A stretch of DNA of 64,000 bases from Mesorhizobium sp. LMG 17147 (GCF_024297145.1 NZ_JANCTC010000004.1:124001-188000), one strand, 5' to 3'. Positions 7,303 to 17,021 are shown, numbered from the stretch's first letter. The notes: generated by a model not told the origin, from the letters alone. Made by a program: numbers and translations.

Positions 7303-7690
7303 ATACGAGCGGGGCGGCCCCGTCTTGCCACAAGAGCCTGCCTACGATCCGTCACTCCATACCGGAATACGATTGATTCCCAGCCGGCGGACACGAAGGC
7401 CGACAGCCTCGCGCTTGGTCGCGGAAAATGGCTCCGCTTCCGGCCTGCCGTGATCCTTGCCGTCTTCGCATTTTCATTCGGTAGGCCAGCGAGTTGATGT
7501 CCACATCGCCAAAAATCTGGATCAGATCATCGGGGAAATAATTGCAGAGCTCTTGCAGTAGCCGCAGCGGATGCGGACCAGCCGCCTGCCGTCGTTCAAA
7601 TTGGATAGCGGCTAACAGTGTGGCGTGTCGCGGCACGAAATCGCAGGAAACGAAAAATCCCGATCGCCATAAGTCTCTGATTTGGCTTGT
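7303..7690. other. Intergenic region before tRNA-Gln
   Basis: No supported gene. A minus-strand frame at 7352-7636 contains a plausible stretch (LLQELCNYFPDDLIQIFGDV) but degenerates into low-complexity Arg/Gly-rich sequence, so it may be a gene remnant. This region lies on the 3' side of the tRNA, the usual side for island integration; no integrase or repeated tRNA end was seen. Confidence 0.4.
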
Positions 7691-7764
7691 TGGCTGGGGA
7701 ACCTGGATTCGAACCAGGACTAACGGAGTCAGAGTCCGTGGGTCTACCGTTAACCTATTCCCCA
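7691..7764 (-). tRNA. tRNA-Gln (anticodon CTG)
   Basis: Read on the minus strand, the acceptor stem TGGGGAA pairs with TTCCCCA, followed by G73 and an encoded CCA. The anticodon stem ACGGA/TCCGT encloses the loop CTCTGAC, giving anticodon CTG, which reads CAG codons. The T arm reads CCTGGTTCGAATCCAGG. All cloverleaf elements are present. Confidence 0.95.
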
Positions 7765-7875
7765 GCAGGCGCTTGTCGCGCAGGGTGGGCCGCCAGACAG
7801 CCGCGCGGCCCTTGTAGCCGCCGCCGGAAAATAGTCAACCCTGTGTCGGCGTTCAATCGTCGTCTTCCGGCGCCT

Positions 7876-8808
7876 TCAATTCTCGCTGCGGCTGTATTGC
7901 GAGTGCTCGAAAAACAGCACCACGCCGAGCGCGATCAGCAGCGGGATGATCAGATAGAACAGCCGGAACACCAGCAGCGCCGCCAGTACGCCGACCTGGT
8001 CCATATGCGACAAGCCCGCAAGGAACACCACCTCGAACACGCCGAGCCCGCCCGGCGCATGCGAGATCTGCGCGATCGAGAACGACACCAGGAAAACGCC
8101 GAGCACGACGAAATAACCGGGATTGCCGGTGGCGGGCAGGGCAAAGAAGATGATCGCCGCCGCCGCCAGCAGCTCGATCGGGCCGACCAGCAATTGCCGC
8201 GCCACGATCGGCAGCGCCGGGTAGTGCAGCTGAAAGCTGCCGATCCTCAGGGGTCTCAGATGCAGCCAACTGCCGAAGACATAGGCCGCCACCACGAGCA
8301 GCATGGCAAGGCCGGCCGCCTGCGCCAGCCGGTGATGCGGCGTGCCGGAAAACCGGTCGATCACCTCAGGCTCGAGCAGCAGGACGATGCTTGAGACGAA
8401 CAGCGTCGACAGCACGAAGGTGATCCAGCAGATCGCCACCAGAACGCCGACATCCTGCCCGGACAGGCCCTTGGTGCCGTAGGCGCGGTAGCGGATCACC
8501 GCACCGGAAAACACCGAGCCGCCGATATTGTGCGACAGCGCGTAGGTGGTGAACGAGCAGAAGGTGACGAACAGCCACGATACTTTCTTGCCGATATGCA
8601 GCAGCGCGATGTGGTCGTAGCCGGCGAGCGAGGCATAGGCGACGACCGAGCTCAGCGCCGCGAGCACCCAGCCGCGCGCCGGGATGGCGACTATGCCGTC
8701 CCAGACGTCGTCGAGCGAGATGCCGCGCAATTCGTGCAGCAACAGCCACAGCGAGAACACCACCGCGGCGACGCCGATGACGGGCCAGAAATAGCGGCTC
8801 CAGTTCAT
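7876..8808 (-). CDS. YbhN/UPF0104 family membrane protein (LPG synthase-like transmembrane domain)
   Basis: This 310-residue protein has about eight hydrophobic segments and the family landmarks SHNIGGSVFSGAVIRYRAY, GPIELLAAAAI and SHAPGGLGVFEVVFL. These belong to the flippase-like transmembrane domain found in lysylphosphatidylglycerol synthases (MprF) and in stand-alone UPF0104/YbhN proteins. The C-terminal aminoacyl-transferase domain of MprF is absent, so a lipid-translocating or uncharacterised membrane role is more likely than lipid aminoacylation. The gene stands alone between tRNA-Gln and the ppx-like gene transcribed away from it. Confidence 0.85.
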   Translation of the reverse strand: MNWSRYFWPVIGVAAVVFSLWLLLHELRGISLDDVWDGIVAIPARGWVLAALSSVVAYASLAGYDHIALLHIGKKVSWLFVTFCSFTTYALSHNIGGSVFSGAVIRYRAYGTKGLSGQDVGVLVAICWITFVLSTLFVSSIVLLLEPEVIDRFSGTPHHRLAQAAGLAMLLVVAAYVFGSWLHLRPLRIGSFQLHYPALPIVARQLLVGPIELLAAAAIIFFALPATGNPGYFVVLGVFLVSFSIAQISHAPGGLGVFEVVFLAGLSHMDQVGVLAALLVFRLFYLIIPLLIALGVVLFFEHSQYSRSEN

Positions 8809-9136
8809 TGCCTGACGATCATGCGTTGCAGCCCGTACCCGTTATCCGGTTCGCAGCAGGAAAACCGCCCGCTATCCCGAATGGTTCATTTCAGAAATGC
8901 CTCATTGAAGCCGGCTATTCAACCGGGAAGGCGCGCTGTAGCGCTGGCGTCTTTCCTTCTCCCACAAGAAGGGGAGAAGGGATCCCCAACGTGGCCGCCC
9001 TTCATGCCCCCGGCAAAATTCGGCCCTTGCACTCTTGGTGATCCGGCCCGGCGCTGATAGTCTGGCCGCAACTTGAACATGTAAAAGCGCCTGCTGCGTC
9101 CGGTCTCCGGTTCGCGCGGCGCCGGAAGGAACGACA
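8809..9136. other. Divergent intergenic region with small palindrome
   Basis: No gene was seen. It separates the divergent UPF0104 and Ppx/GppA genes. A hairpin-forming repeat lies at 8955-8980, with arms CCTTCTCCC and GGGGAGAAGG. GGAAGGAA just before 9137 serves as the ribosome site of the ppx-like gene. Confidence 0.6.
8955..8980. repeat. Short GC-rich palindromic repeat
   Basis: CCTTCTCCC and GGGGAGAAGG flank a short loop. The same half-site style is a common intergenic repeat in Mesorhizobium-like genomes. No promoter or terminator role is shown. Confidence 0.5.
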
Positions 9137-10567
9137 GTGGAAGACCACGAAGCCGGCGCTGGCGCGCCGGAAGTGGGCGTGTCCAGGGGTTCGCCGCCGC
9201 CATCCGGCCAGGCAAACCCAGCCGCCGGACGCTACGGCCGTCAGGTGCAGCCCCGGTCCGGCAATGGACAGGCTGGCGACACGTCCCACGATCACAAGGG
9301 TCAGAACGGCCCGCATCAGAACGGCAAACCCAAGAAGCGGCGCAAGCGGCGGCGCGGGCGCAAGGTTTTCGCACGCGACGAGGCTCGTCCGGTGATAACA
9401 GGCACTTCGGTGCCCGCCGCCGGCGGGGCCCCGACCGCTCGCCAGCCCCAGCCGGCGGCTTCGATCGCGCCGCAGTCCTCCATCGCGCAATCGGCTTCAA
9501 TCGCGCAATTGCCTCCTGCCTTGCCAAGGCCGGGGCAAGGTGCCCGCACGCCGCCACCGCTGCAGCAATTGCCGGTGTTTGCCGCGCTCGACCTCGGCAC
9601 CAACAATTGCCGTCTGCTGGTCGCGGTGCCGACGCGCCATGGCCAGTTCCGCGTCATCGATGCGTTCTCGCGCATCGTCAGGCTGGGCGAGGGCCTTACC
9701 GCCAATGGCCGGCTTGGCGAGGCTGCAATGGACCGCGCGGTCGAGGCGCTGAAGATCTGCGGCGACAAATTGCGCAACCGCAAGGTCAGGAAGGCCAGGC
9801 TGATCGCTACCGAGGCCTGCCGCACCGCCGCCAACGGCGTCGAGTTCCTCGAACGCGTCGAGCGCGAGGCCGGCCTGAAGCTCGAGATCATCGACCGCCA
9901 GACCGAGGCGCGGCTGGCGGTGTCGGGCTGCGGCTCGCTGGTCGAGCGCGACACGCAAGGCGTCGTGCTGTTCGACATCGGCGGCGGCTCGTCCGAAATC
10001 GCGCTGATCGACCTTACCGGCCAGCGCTCGCCAAGGCTCGCCAACCACATCGTGTCGTGGACGTCGCTGCCGGTCGGCGTCGTCTCGCTGGCCGAGCGTT
10101 TTGGCGGCCGCACGGTGACGCGCGAGATCTTTGGCGCCATGGTCGAGGATGTCGCAATGCGGCTGCGCGCCTTCGACGGGCGCGACCGGCTGAGCCATCT
10201 CCTGTCCAGCCCGAAATTCCATCTGCTCGGCACCTCGGGCACGGTGACGACGCTGGCCGGCGTCCACCTCGATCTCGAACGTTACGACCGCCGCCGCGTC
10301 GACGGGTTGTGGATGGATCGCGACAGCGTCGACCGCATGGTCGAAAAGCTGGTCGGCTGGGATTTCCAGCAGCGCGTCGCCAACCCTTGCATCGGCGCCG
10401 ACCGCGCCGACCTGGTTCTGGCCGGCTGCGCCATATTGGAGGCGATCCGTGCCGTCTGGCCGTCCGAACGGCTGCGTGTCGCCGACCGCGGCCTGCGCGA
10501 GGGCATACTGAGCGAGTTGATGGCCGATGACGGCGTCTGGCGCAACAGCGGGCGGGGCAGAGCATGA
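9137..10567 (+). CDS. Exopolyphosphatase / pppGpp phosphohydrolase (Ppx/GppA)
   Basis: This 476-residue protein carries the ASKHA-fold phosphate loops [15 protein letters not shown] (about 152-166) and [16 protein letters not shown] (about 276-291) and the catalytic-loop Glu of ATEACR. It should release phosphate from polyphosphate and/or pppGpp. Unusually, about 150 N-terminal residues are disordered and rich in Pro, Ala and basic residues ([11 protein letters not shown]), perhaps a nucleic-acid or polyanion-binding arm. The start is GTG at 9137 after GGAAGGAA. Its stop codon lies inside a palindromic repeat, so the last residues come from the repeat. rlmE follows in the same direction. Confidence 0.88.
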   Translation: MEDHEAGAGAPEVGVSRGSPPPSGQANPAAGRYGRQVQPRSGNGQAGDTSHDHKGQNGPHQNGKPKKRRKRRRGRKVFARDEARPVITGTSVPAAGGAPTARQPQPAASIAPQSSIAQSASIAQLPPALPRPGQGARTPPPLQQLPVFAALDLGTNNCRLLVAVPTRHGQFRVIDAFSRIVRLGEGLTANGRLGEAAMDRAVEALKICGDKLRNRKVRKARLIATEACRTAANGVEFLERVEREAGLKLEIIDRQTEARLAVSGCGSLVERDTQGVVLFDIGGGSSEIALIDLTGQRSPRLANHIVSWTSLPVGVVSLAERFGGRTVTREIFGAMVEDVAMRLRAFDGRDRLSHLLSSPKFHLLGTSGTVTTLAGVHLDLERYDRRRVDGLWMDRDSVDRMVEKLVGWDFQQRVANPCIGADRADLVLAGCAILEAIRAVWPSERLRVADRGLREGILSELMADDGVWRNSGRGRA

Positions 10568-10607
10568 TCCCGAAAAGTGGCTGCCGGTTTTCGGACAAGA
10601 TCATGCT
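10561..10607. repeat. Palindromic intergenic repeat, copy 2
   Basis: A second copy of the element at 2137-2180, starting AGCATGATCCCGAAAAGTGG and ending AAGATCATGCT. Its first bases supply the TGA stop of the upstream ppx-like gene (GCA TGA). The hairpin lies between ppx and rlmE and might attenuate read-through. Confidence 0.82.
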
Positions 10608-10625
10608 CAAACAAGTAATCAAGCA

Positions 10626-11336
10626 ATGACCAAAAAACCGGAAAGACCGAGCTCCGCCGGCATTCGCGTGCTGAAGACGAAGATCAAGAAGAAAAGCGGC
10701 TTGAAGGAATCGTCGCGCCGTTGGTTGCAGCGCCACATCAACGATCCCTATGTCCAGCGCTCGAAGGCCGACGGCTATCGCTCGCGCGCCGCCTACAAGC
10801 TGATCGAGATCGACGACAAGCACCATTTGCTCAAGCCCGGCATGAAGGTGATCGACCTTGGTGCGGCACCCGGCGGCTGGTGCCAGGTCGCCGCCGCACG
10901 TACCAAATCTACCGCGGAACACCCGAACGTCGTCGGCATCGATTACCTGGAGATGGACGCGGTGCCGGGCGCGCCGGTGCTGCTGATGGATTTCCTCGAT
11001 CCGCAGGCGCCTGAGAAGCTGGCCGAGACGCTGGGCGGTCAGCCGGACATCGTGCTCTCCGACATGGCCGCACCCACCACCGGCCACAAGCGGACCGACC
11101 ACATCCGCACCATGCATCTGTGCGAGGTGGCGGCCGATTTCGCGCTGTCGGTATTGAAGCCGGGCGGACATTTCCTCGCCAAGACGTTTCAGGGCGGCGC
11201 CGAGAACGAATTGCTGGCGAGACTCAAGCGGAATTTCCGCTCGGTCCATCACGTCAAGCCGCCGGCCTCGCGCGACGAATCGGTGGAGCTCTATCTCTTG
11301 GCGAAAGATTTTAAAGGCGGAAACGGCACGGCGTGA
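10626..11336 (+). CDS. rlmE: 23S rRNA 2'-O-methyltransferase RlmE (FtsJ/RrmJ)
   Basis: This 236-residue enzyme methylates the ribose of U2552 in 23S rRNA of the large subunit. The SAM loop [15 protein letters not shown] and the K-D-K-E catalytic set are visible: Lys in AAYKLIEID, Asp in LSDMAAP, Lys in LAKTFQGG and Glu in [12 protein letters not shown] basic N-terminal extension of about 40 residues is usual in alphaproteobacteria. ATG 10626 is preferred because upstream in-frame sequence is the palindromic repeat. It is probably co-transcribed with the ppx-like gene. Confidence 0.95.
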   Translation: MTKKPERPSSAGIRVLKTKIKKKSGLKESSRRWLQRHINDPYVQRSKADGYRSRAAYKLIEIDDKHHLLKPGMKVIDLGAAPGGWCQVAAARTKSTAEHPNVVGIDYLEMDAVPGAPVLLMDFLDPQAPEKLAETLGGQPDIVLSDMAAPTTGHKRTDHIRTMHLCEVAADFALSVLKPGGHFLAKTFQGGAENELLARLKRNFRSVHHVKPPASRDESVELYLLAKDFKGGNGTA

Positions 11337-11359
11337 AAATCGCTCTGTAGCGGTCCTTC

Positions 11360-11516
11360 GCGCCCCCCTCTGTCCTGCCGGACATCTCCCCCACGAGGGG
11401 GGAGATTGGCAGCTTCGGCGCGCCGCCTAATCCTGCAACGCTGGAGATTGGTGAAACCGACATCACGTCCATCTCCCCCACGTGGGGGAGATGGCCGGCA
11501 GGCCAGAGGGGGGCGC
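11360..11516. repeat. Large palindromic intergenic repeat with 35-bp arms
   Basis: The arms at 11360-11394 and 11482-11516 are inverted copies of GCGCCCCCCTCTG...CATCTCCCCCAC, differing at about two positions. The element sits between the convergent rlmE and MFS genes. A related element with similar half-sites lies at 27975-28162. It may serve as a bidirectional transcription barrier. Confidence 0.8.
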
Positions 11517-11549
11517 TGTCCCTCCGGCGTCCGTAAGCACGAGGAAAGG

Positions 11550-12971
11550 TCAACTCCCCGGCGGGCTCACCGGCTCCAGGGTCTTTGGCGGTGTCAGCCG
11601 GCCATGTCCAGACACGGCATTGCCGGCGTCCGGCGCCAGCCGCATGAACGACAGCGAGGCCGCCGCCGACACCGCCGCCACGATGAAGAAGGCGGTGTGA
11701 AAGTCGGCCAGCGTCAACGGGCCGCCATGGATCGTGGTCGACACTTCCAGGATGCCGCCGGCCAGCGCCACACCGAGCGCGATCGCCAACTGCTGGAACA
11801 CCGCCGTGATCGGCGTCGCCTTGCTGGTGTCGGCGACCGAAATCTCGGCGTAGGCAAGCGCGTTGATGCCGGTGAAGAACATCGAGCGGATGAAGCCCCC
11901 GGCGAGCAGCATGGCGAGGATCAGCCCATAGGGCGTGTCGGGTGTGAACAGGCCGTTGATGGCGATGGACGCGGCAGCGATGAGCGAGCCTGAAATCAGC
12001 ACCCGGCGGAAGCCGGCGACCCTGAAGATCAGCGCGGTGACGAATTTCATGCCTATGGCGCCGATCGCCGAGACGAAGGTGATCATGCCGGACTGGAACG
12101 GCGTCAACCCGAAACCGATCTGGAACATCAGCGGCAAAAGAAAAGGTACGGCACCAATGCCGATGCGGAACAGTCCGCCGCCGAGCACCGACGAGCGGAA
12201 CACCCGATTGCGAAACAGCTCGAGCGCCAGCAGCGGATTCTTGGCGCGCCGCGCGTGCAGCAGATAGAGCACCGCCGACGCCAGACCGACTGCTACGGTG
12301 ACAAAGCCGGTAGCGGGCGGCAGAGCCGGCAGGCTGACCACCGACAGGCCGAACACGATGCCCGATGCCGCCAACCCGCTCAGCACGAAACCGGTGAAAT
12401 CGAGCGGCGGCGTCTGCGCGGCGTCGGTCTTTGGCAGGAAACGCGTGGCCAGCCAGATCCCGATCAGCCCGATCGGCACGTTGATCAGAAAAATCCAGTG
12501 CCAGGAAAAATAGGTCGTGATGAAGCCGCCTATCGGCGGGCCCACCAGCGGGCCGACCAGAGCCGGGACGGTCAGCCACGACATGGCGGCAACGAGTTCG
12601 CCTTTCGGCGTCGCGCGTACCAGCACCAGACGCCCAACCGGCGTCATCATGGCGCCGCCAATGCCTTGCAGGAAGCGTGAGACCACGAAAGCCGGCAGCG
12701 AATTGGAAATGGCGCACGCGACCGAACCGACGATGAACACGGCGATCGCGGCACGGAAGACATTCTTGGCGCCGAAGCGGTCGGCCATCCAGCCGCTGAT
12801 CGGAATGAAGATCGCCAGCGATGCCAGATAGGCGGTCAGCGCCAGCTTGAGCGCGATCGGGCTGCTGTGGATGTCGATGGCGATCGCCGGCAATGATGTC
12901 GCAATGACGGTCGAATCCATGTTTTCCATGAAGAGAGCGACCGCCAGGATAAGCGGAATGGTGCGGTTCAC
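11550..12971 (-). CDS. MFS multidrug efflux transporter (DHA2/EmrB-type)
   Basis: A 473-residue inner-membrane antiporter with about 14 transmembrane segments. Recognisable features are MENMDSTVIATSLPAIA in helix 1, GWMADRFGAKNVFRAA (MFS motif A), RFLQGIGGAMMTPVGRLVL (motifs B/C) and FSWHWIFLINVPIG, all typical of the drug:H+ antiporter-2 group. The start is set at GTG 12971, just before the first helix (NRTIPLILAVALF). An upstream in-frame extension to 13157 is basic and not family-like. No regulator or membrane-fusion partner is adjacent. Confidence 0.88.
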   Translation of the reverse strand: MNRTIPLILAVALFMENMDSTVIATSLPAIAIDIHSSPIALKLALTAYLASLAIFIPISGWMADRFGAKNVFRAAIAVFIVGSVACAISNSLPAFVVSRFLQGIGGAMMTPVGRLVLVRATPKGELVAAMSWLTVPALVGPLVGPPIGGFITTYFSWHWIFLINVPIGLIGIWLATRFLPKTDAAQTPPLDFTGFVLSGLAASGIVFGLSVVSLPALPPATGFVTVAVGLASAVLYLLHARRAKNPLLALELFRNRVFRSSVLGGGLFRIGIGAVPFLLPLMFQIGFGLTPFQSGMITFVSAIGAIGMKFVTALIFRVAGFRRVLISGSLIAAASIAINGLFTPDTPYGLILAMLLAGGFIRSMFFTGINALAYAEISVADTSKATPITAVFQQLAIALGVALAGGILEVSTTIHGGPLTLADFHTAFFIVAAVSAAASLSFMRLAPDAGNAVSGHGRLTPPKTLEPVSPPGS

Positions 12972-13262
12972 GATGGATCCGGCCTTGAAATGTGCGTCGC
13001 GATTACTTGCCGGCCTTGGGGCCAAACCGATACGTAGGGCGGTTATCATGCCTTGGCCCGGATGTCGCATTAATTTGCCGTCACGTTTGTGCGACCGCAA
13101 GTCGTGCAGCACCTGCGGCAATGCAGCTTTGCCACTACACAACCATCGGCTTTTCAACGGCGACGGGACGTGTTACGAGCCAGCGCCAATCCTGAAAGGG
13201 AAGAAGACGAGTCGGCGCTGTCCATCAGGGCGAGCGCCTTTCCTGCATTCCGAGGGCTGGCC

Positions 13263-14765
13263 ATGGCAAAAATCATCGAGACGTCCACCGGCGCATTGGC
13301 GCTGACCTTTGACGACGTGCTGCTGCAGCCGGGTCATTCCGAGGTCATGCCCGGAGAGACCGACATCCGCACCCGCATCGCCGGCGACATCGACCTCAAC
13401 GTGCCGATCCTGTCGGCCGCCATGGACACGGTTACCGAGGCGCGGCTCGCCATCGCCATGGCCCAGGCCGGCGGCATTGGCGTCATCCACCGCAATTTCT
13501 CGCCGGCCGAACAGGCCGAGCAGGTGCGGCAGGTGAAGAAATTCGAATCCGGCATGGTGGTCAACCCTGTCACCATCGGTCCCGAGGCGACGCTTGCCGA
13601 TGCGCTGGGCCTGATGCGCACCTACAGCATTTCGGGCATTCCGGTGGTCGAGAACGGCGGCGCCGGCGGCCACACGGTCGGCCGGCTCGTCGGCATCCTG
13701 ACCAACCGCGACGTCCGCTTCGCGTCCGATCCGGCGCAAAAGGTCTATGAGCTGATGACCCGCGAGAACCTGATCACGGTCAAGGAGAACGTCGATCAGG
13801 ACGAGGCCAAGCGGCTGCTCCATCAGCACCGCATCGAGAAGCTGGTTGTGGTCGATCGGGACGGCAATTGCGTCGGGCTGATCACGGTCAAGGACATCGA
13901 GAAGTCGCAGCTCAACCCGCACGCCACCAAGGATGCGCAGGGGCGCTTGCGCGCCGCCGCCGCCACCAGTGTCGGCGATGACGGTTTCGAGCGGGCCGAG
14001 CGCCTCATCGATGCCGGCGTCGACCTTCTGGTGATCGACACCGCGCACGGTCATTCGCAGCGCGTTCTGGATGCCGTGACGCGGGCCAAGAAGCTGTCCA
14101 ACTCGGTTCGCATCCTGGCCGGCAACGTCGCCACCGCGGAAGGCACCTTGGCGCTGATCGATGCCGGCGCCGACGCGGTCAAGGTCGGCATCGGACCAGG
14201 CTCCATCTGCACCACCCGCATCGTCGCCGGCGTCGGCGTACCGCAGCTCTCGGCAATCATGTCGGCAGTCGAGACGGCGCAGAAATCGGGCGTTTCGGTT
14301 ATTGCCGATGGCGGCATCAAATATTCGGGCGATCTCGCCAAGGCGCTGGCCGCCGGCGCCAGCGCGGCGATGATTGGCTCGCTGCTGGCCGGCACCGACG
14401 AGAGCCCCGGCGAGGTCTATCTGCATCAGGGCCGCTCCTTCAAAGCCTATCGCGGCATGGGTTCGGTCGGCGCGATGGCGCGCGGCTCCGCCGATCGGTA
14501 CTTCCAGGCCGAGGTGCGCGACACGCTGAAACTGGTCCCGGAAGGCATCGAAGGGCAGGTGCCGTACAAAGGACCTGTGTCTGGCGTGCTGCACCAGCTT
14601 GCAGGCGGCCTGAAAGCCGCTATGGGTTATGTCGGTGGCCGCGACCTTGCCGATTTCCGCGAGCGCGCCACTTTTGTGCGGATATCCAATGCCGGACTTC
14701 GTGAAAGCCACGCCCATGACGTCACGATTACCCGCGAAAGCCCGAATTATCCTGGCGGAGCCTGA
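13263..14765 (+). CDS. guaB: Inosine-5'-monophosphate dehydrogenase
   Basis: The 500-residue enzyme oxidises IMP to XMP with NAD+, the first committed step of GMP synthesis. The TIM barrel is interrupted by two CBS domains at about 95-210. The catalytic Cys loop reads [20 protein letters not shown] and the IMP-binding segments are [18 protein letters not shown] and [18 protein letters not shown]. The start is ATG 13263 ([20 protein letters not shown]), the usual family N-terminus; an in-frame extension upstream is not conserved-looking. Two small membrane-protein genes follow in the same direction. Confidence 0.97.
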   Translation: MAKIIETSTGALALTFDDVLLQPGHSEVMPGETDIRTRIAGDIDLNVPILSAAMDTVTEARLAIAMAQAGGIGVIHRNFSPAEQAEQVRQVKKFESGMVVNPVTIGPEATLADALGLMRTYSISGIPVVENGGAGGHTVGRLVGILTNRDVRFASDPAQKVYELMTRENLITVKENVDQDEAKRLLHQHRIEKLVVVDRDGNCVGLITVKDIEKSQLNPHATKDAQGRLRAAAATSVGDDGFERAERLIDAGVDLLVIDTAHGHSQRVLDAVTRAKKLSNSVRILAGNVATAEGTLALIDAGADAVKVGIGPGSICTTRIVAGVGVPQLSAIMSAVETAQKSGVSVIADGGIKYSGDLAKALAAGASAAMIGSLLAGTDESPGEVYLHQGRSFKAYRGMGSVGAMARGSADRYFQAEVRDTLKLVPEGIEGQVPYKGPVSGVLHQLAGGLKAAMGYVGGRDLADFRERATFVRISNAGLRESHAHDVTITRESPNYPGGA

Positions 14766-14796
14766 CCGTCATGCGTCTTGGCGCAATCTGGCGGCA

Positions 14797-15336
14797 ATGA
14801 TCCTGCGGCTGTCGCGCCACGCGGCCGCACTCTGTGTCGCCACAGTGGCGGTTTTCATCATCATGACGGCGATGGAGTTCCTCTATTTTCGCCGATTGAG
14901 CGGCGGTCTGCCGTCGCTCGACATGCGCTATGCCGGTTTCACTCCGGATGAGGGCATGGCCTGGCTAACGGCTCTCGGCCGGCGCGGCAGCGAGATTATC
15001 CTCGTCTGGCATTACCTGACCTTCGACCTGCTGTTTCCGGCGCTGCTGTCGCTGACGATGGTCAGCCTGATCCTGGCCACGGGCCGGCGGCTGAAGAATT
15101 TCCATGCACTGCCTGCGCAAACGCAGGCGACATTCGCAGCTGTGCTGGTGCTGCCCTACACGCTCGCCGACTATGCCCAGAACATCGCCGTGGCTCGTCT
15201 TTTGTCCGATTTTCTGTCGGCCAATCCGGATTCGCTATCCTTCGCCTCGGCGCTGATCGTCACCAAATTCGCCCTGCTGGCGATACCGGGAACCGTTATT
15301 GCGGCTTTCATTCTGATGGCTCAGAAACGGCCTTGA
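14797..15336 (+). CDS. Hypothetical membrane protein, about 179 aa
   Basis: Four hydrophobic segments are visible (ALCVATVAVFIIMTAMEFLY, LLFPALLSLTMVSLIL, FAAVLVLPYTLADYAQNIAV and LIVTKFALLAIPGTVIAAFI), with a soluble loop containing GFTPDEGMAWLTALGRRGSE after the first. The start shown is ATG 14797, just downstream of guaB; an upstream ATG near 14716 would overlap guaB. It is followed after 7 bp by a MAPEG-family gene. I do not recognise the family, and its grouping with guaB may be positional only. Confidence 0.7.
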   Translation: MILRLSRHAAALCVATVAVFIIMTAMEFLYFRRLSGGLPSLDMRYAGFTPDEGMAWLTALGRRGSEIILVWHYLTFDLLFPALLSLTMVSLILATGRRLKNFHALPAQTQATFAAVLVLPYTLADYAQNIAVARLLSDFLSANPDSLSFASALIVTKFALLAIPGTVIAAFILMAQKRP

Positions 15337-15343
15337 AGGCTGG

Positions 15344-15784
15344 GTGACAACGACAGGGGGCGTCTTGAACCAGACCGCGATCTTCTGGCCGATGCTGGCG
15401 CAGGTGCTGCTGGTCTATATCGTCTATGTCGTAATGGGCCGGCGCCGCCATGGCGCGGTCAGATCGGGCGAAGCCAAGACCGGCCAGTTCAAGACGCGCT
15501 CGACGGAGCCTGGGTCCAGTATCACCGTCGCCAACAATCTGAGCAACCAGTTCGAACTGCCGGTGCTTTTCTACGTCTTATGCTTGACGCTGCACGTGAC
15601 CAATGGCGTCAATTATCTGACTTTGGCACTGATTTGGATCTTTGTCGTCTCCCGCTATCTTCACGCATCGGTCCACTTGACCAGCAATCGGCTAATCCTG
15701 CGCAGCAGGGCATTCTACCTGGGCGCGGTCGTTCTCGCACTTGGCTGGATATGGGTGGCGCTGCATCTGCTCGGCTTAGTCTGA
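15344..15784 (+). CDS. MAPEG-family membrane protein
   Basis: This 146-residue integral membrane protein has four predicted helices and the MAPEG hallmark NNLSNQFELPVLFYVLCLTL, followed by VVSRYLHASVHLTSNR. Family members include glutathione-dependent microsomal enzymes and many bacterial proteins of unknown substrate. The start is GTG 15344; a TTG at 15365, directly before NQTAIFWPMLAQ and preceded by AGGGGG, is equally plausible. It lies between the preceding membrane-protein gene and the convergent RNase D gene. Confidence 0.83.
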   Translation: MTTTGGVLNQTAIFWPMLAQVLLVYIVYVVMGRRRHGAVRSGEAKTGQFKTRSTEPGSSITVANNLSNQFELPVLFYVLCLTLHVTNGVNYLTLALIWIFVVSRYLHASVHLTSNRLILRSRAFYLGAVVLALGWIWVALHLLGLV

Positions 15785-15796
15785 GCAAGCTCAAGG

Positions 15797-16948
15797 CTAC
15801 AAATCGAACACCGCGATCTTGCGCTTGTCGAACCTGATGGCGAGTTCGCCGCGCACCAGCTTGAGCGCGGCCTCGCCGAAAACGGCACGCCGCCAGCCTT
15901 GCAATGCCGGCACGTCGGCTTCCTCGCCCTCGGCAGCGATGCGGTCGATGTCGTCACTGGAGGCGAGTACCTTCGAGGCGACGCCTTCCCTTTCGGCAAC
16001 GATCCGCAGCAGCACCTTCAGCAACTCCGCCGCGGCGCTGGACCCCTCCGGCGGCTGGAAGCTCTTCGGCAGCTTCGGCATCTCTTCCCTGGGCAGGGCA
16101 AGGGCAGCGTTGACTGCGCCAAGCAATGCCGTCGCCGTCGAAGAGCGTTCCCAGCCCTTCGGCGTGGTGCGCAGCTTGCTCAGCGCCGCAGCGTCGCGCG
16201 GCGCCTGCTGCGCCACTTCGTAGATCGCATCGTCCTTGAGGACCCGGCCGCGCGGCACGTCGCGCTCGCGCGCTTCGCGTTCGCGCCAGGCCGCCACCGC
16301 CTGCACGATCGCCAGTTCCTGCGGCTTGCGCAGCCGCATTTTGAGCCGCTTCCAGGCATCCTCGGGATGCGGATCGTAGGTCTCGCGCGAGGTCAGCACG
16401 TCCATCTCCTCGTTCAGCCAGTGGGCGCGGTTTTCCCGCACCAGCTCGGCGCTGAGATGCTTGTAGACCTCGATCAGGTGGGTGACGTCGGCGAGCGCGT
16501 AGTCGAGCTGCTTTTCGGACAGCGGACGGTGGCGCCAGTCGGTGAAGCGCGAGGACTTGTCGAGCCGCGCGCCGGTGATGCGCTGCACCAGCTGGTCGTA
16601 GGAAACGCTGTCGCCGAAGCCGCAGACCATTGCCGCGACCTGGGTGTCGAACACCGGATGCGGCACCAGATCGCCGAGATGCACAATGATTTCGATGTCC
16701 TGCCGCGCCGCATGGAAGACTTTGACGATCGCCTCGTTGGCCATCAGCCTGAAGAACGGTTTCAGGTCGATGTCGGGCGACAGCGGATCGATCAGCGCCG
16801 TCACCCCGGGCGCTGCCATCTGGATCAGGCACAGGATCGGCCAGAAGGTCGTTTCGCGAATGAATTCGGTATCGACGGTGACGAATTCCGCCTTTTCGAA
16901 AGCGGCAATAGCGGTCTCGAGTTCTTTCTGAGTGGTGATGACGTGCAT
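15797..16948 (-). CDS. rnd: Ribonuclease D
   Basis: This 383-residue 3'-5' exoribonuclease trims tRNA precursors and other small RNAs. The DEDDy catalytic motifs are clear: VDTEF (Asp, Glu), FHAARQDIEII (Asp) and YALADVTHL (Tyr, Asp). An HRDC domain follows (about 205-290, LAIVQAVAAWREREARERDV) with a second HRDC-like C-terminal domain. ATG 16948 is chosen; an in-frame ATG at 16984 adds 12 residues. The gene is convergent with the MAPEG gene and on the same strand as the MFS gene upstream. Confidence 0.94.
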   Translation of the reverse strand: MHVITTQKELETAIAAFEKAEFVTVDTEFIRETTFWPILCLIQMAAPGVTALIDPLSPDIDLKPFFRLMANEAIVKVFHAARQDIEIIVHLGDLVPHPVFDTQVAAMVCGFGDSVSYDQLVQRITGARLDKSSRFTDWRHRPLSEKQLDYALADVTHLIEVYKHLSAELVRENRAHWLNEEMDVLTSRETYDPHPEDAWKRLKMRLRKPQELAIVQAVAAWREREARERDVPRGRVLKDDAIYEVAQQAPRDAAALSKLRTTPKGWERSSTATALLGAVNAALALPREEMPKLPKSFQPPEGSSAAAELLKVLLRIVAEREGVASKVLASSDDIDRIAAEGEEADVPALQGWRRAVFGEAALKLVRGELAIRFDKRKIAVFDL

Positions 16949-17021
16949 CAAATCACTTTTGGCAAGGGATAGGGTCTCTTTCAATTTCAGCCGCGCGCGC
17001 TTTCGTCAAGCGCAAGCACCT

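Noticed and set aside
7352..7636. 94-residue minus-strand frame next to tRNA-Gln
   Set aside because: Only a short segment looks protein-like and there is no ribosome site; kept as a possible remnant in the region note.
7300..7690. Duplicate tRNA end (attachment site) or integrase beside tRNA-Gln
   Set aside because: No second copy of the tRNA 3' end and no integrase gene were found in the window.
13173..14717. Long minus-strand frame opposite guaB
   Set aside because: It is antisense to a conserved gene; the sequence is low-complexity and matches no family. Frames like this are frequent in GC-rich genomes.
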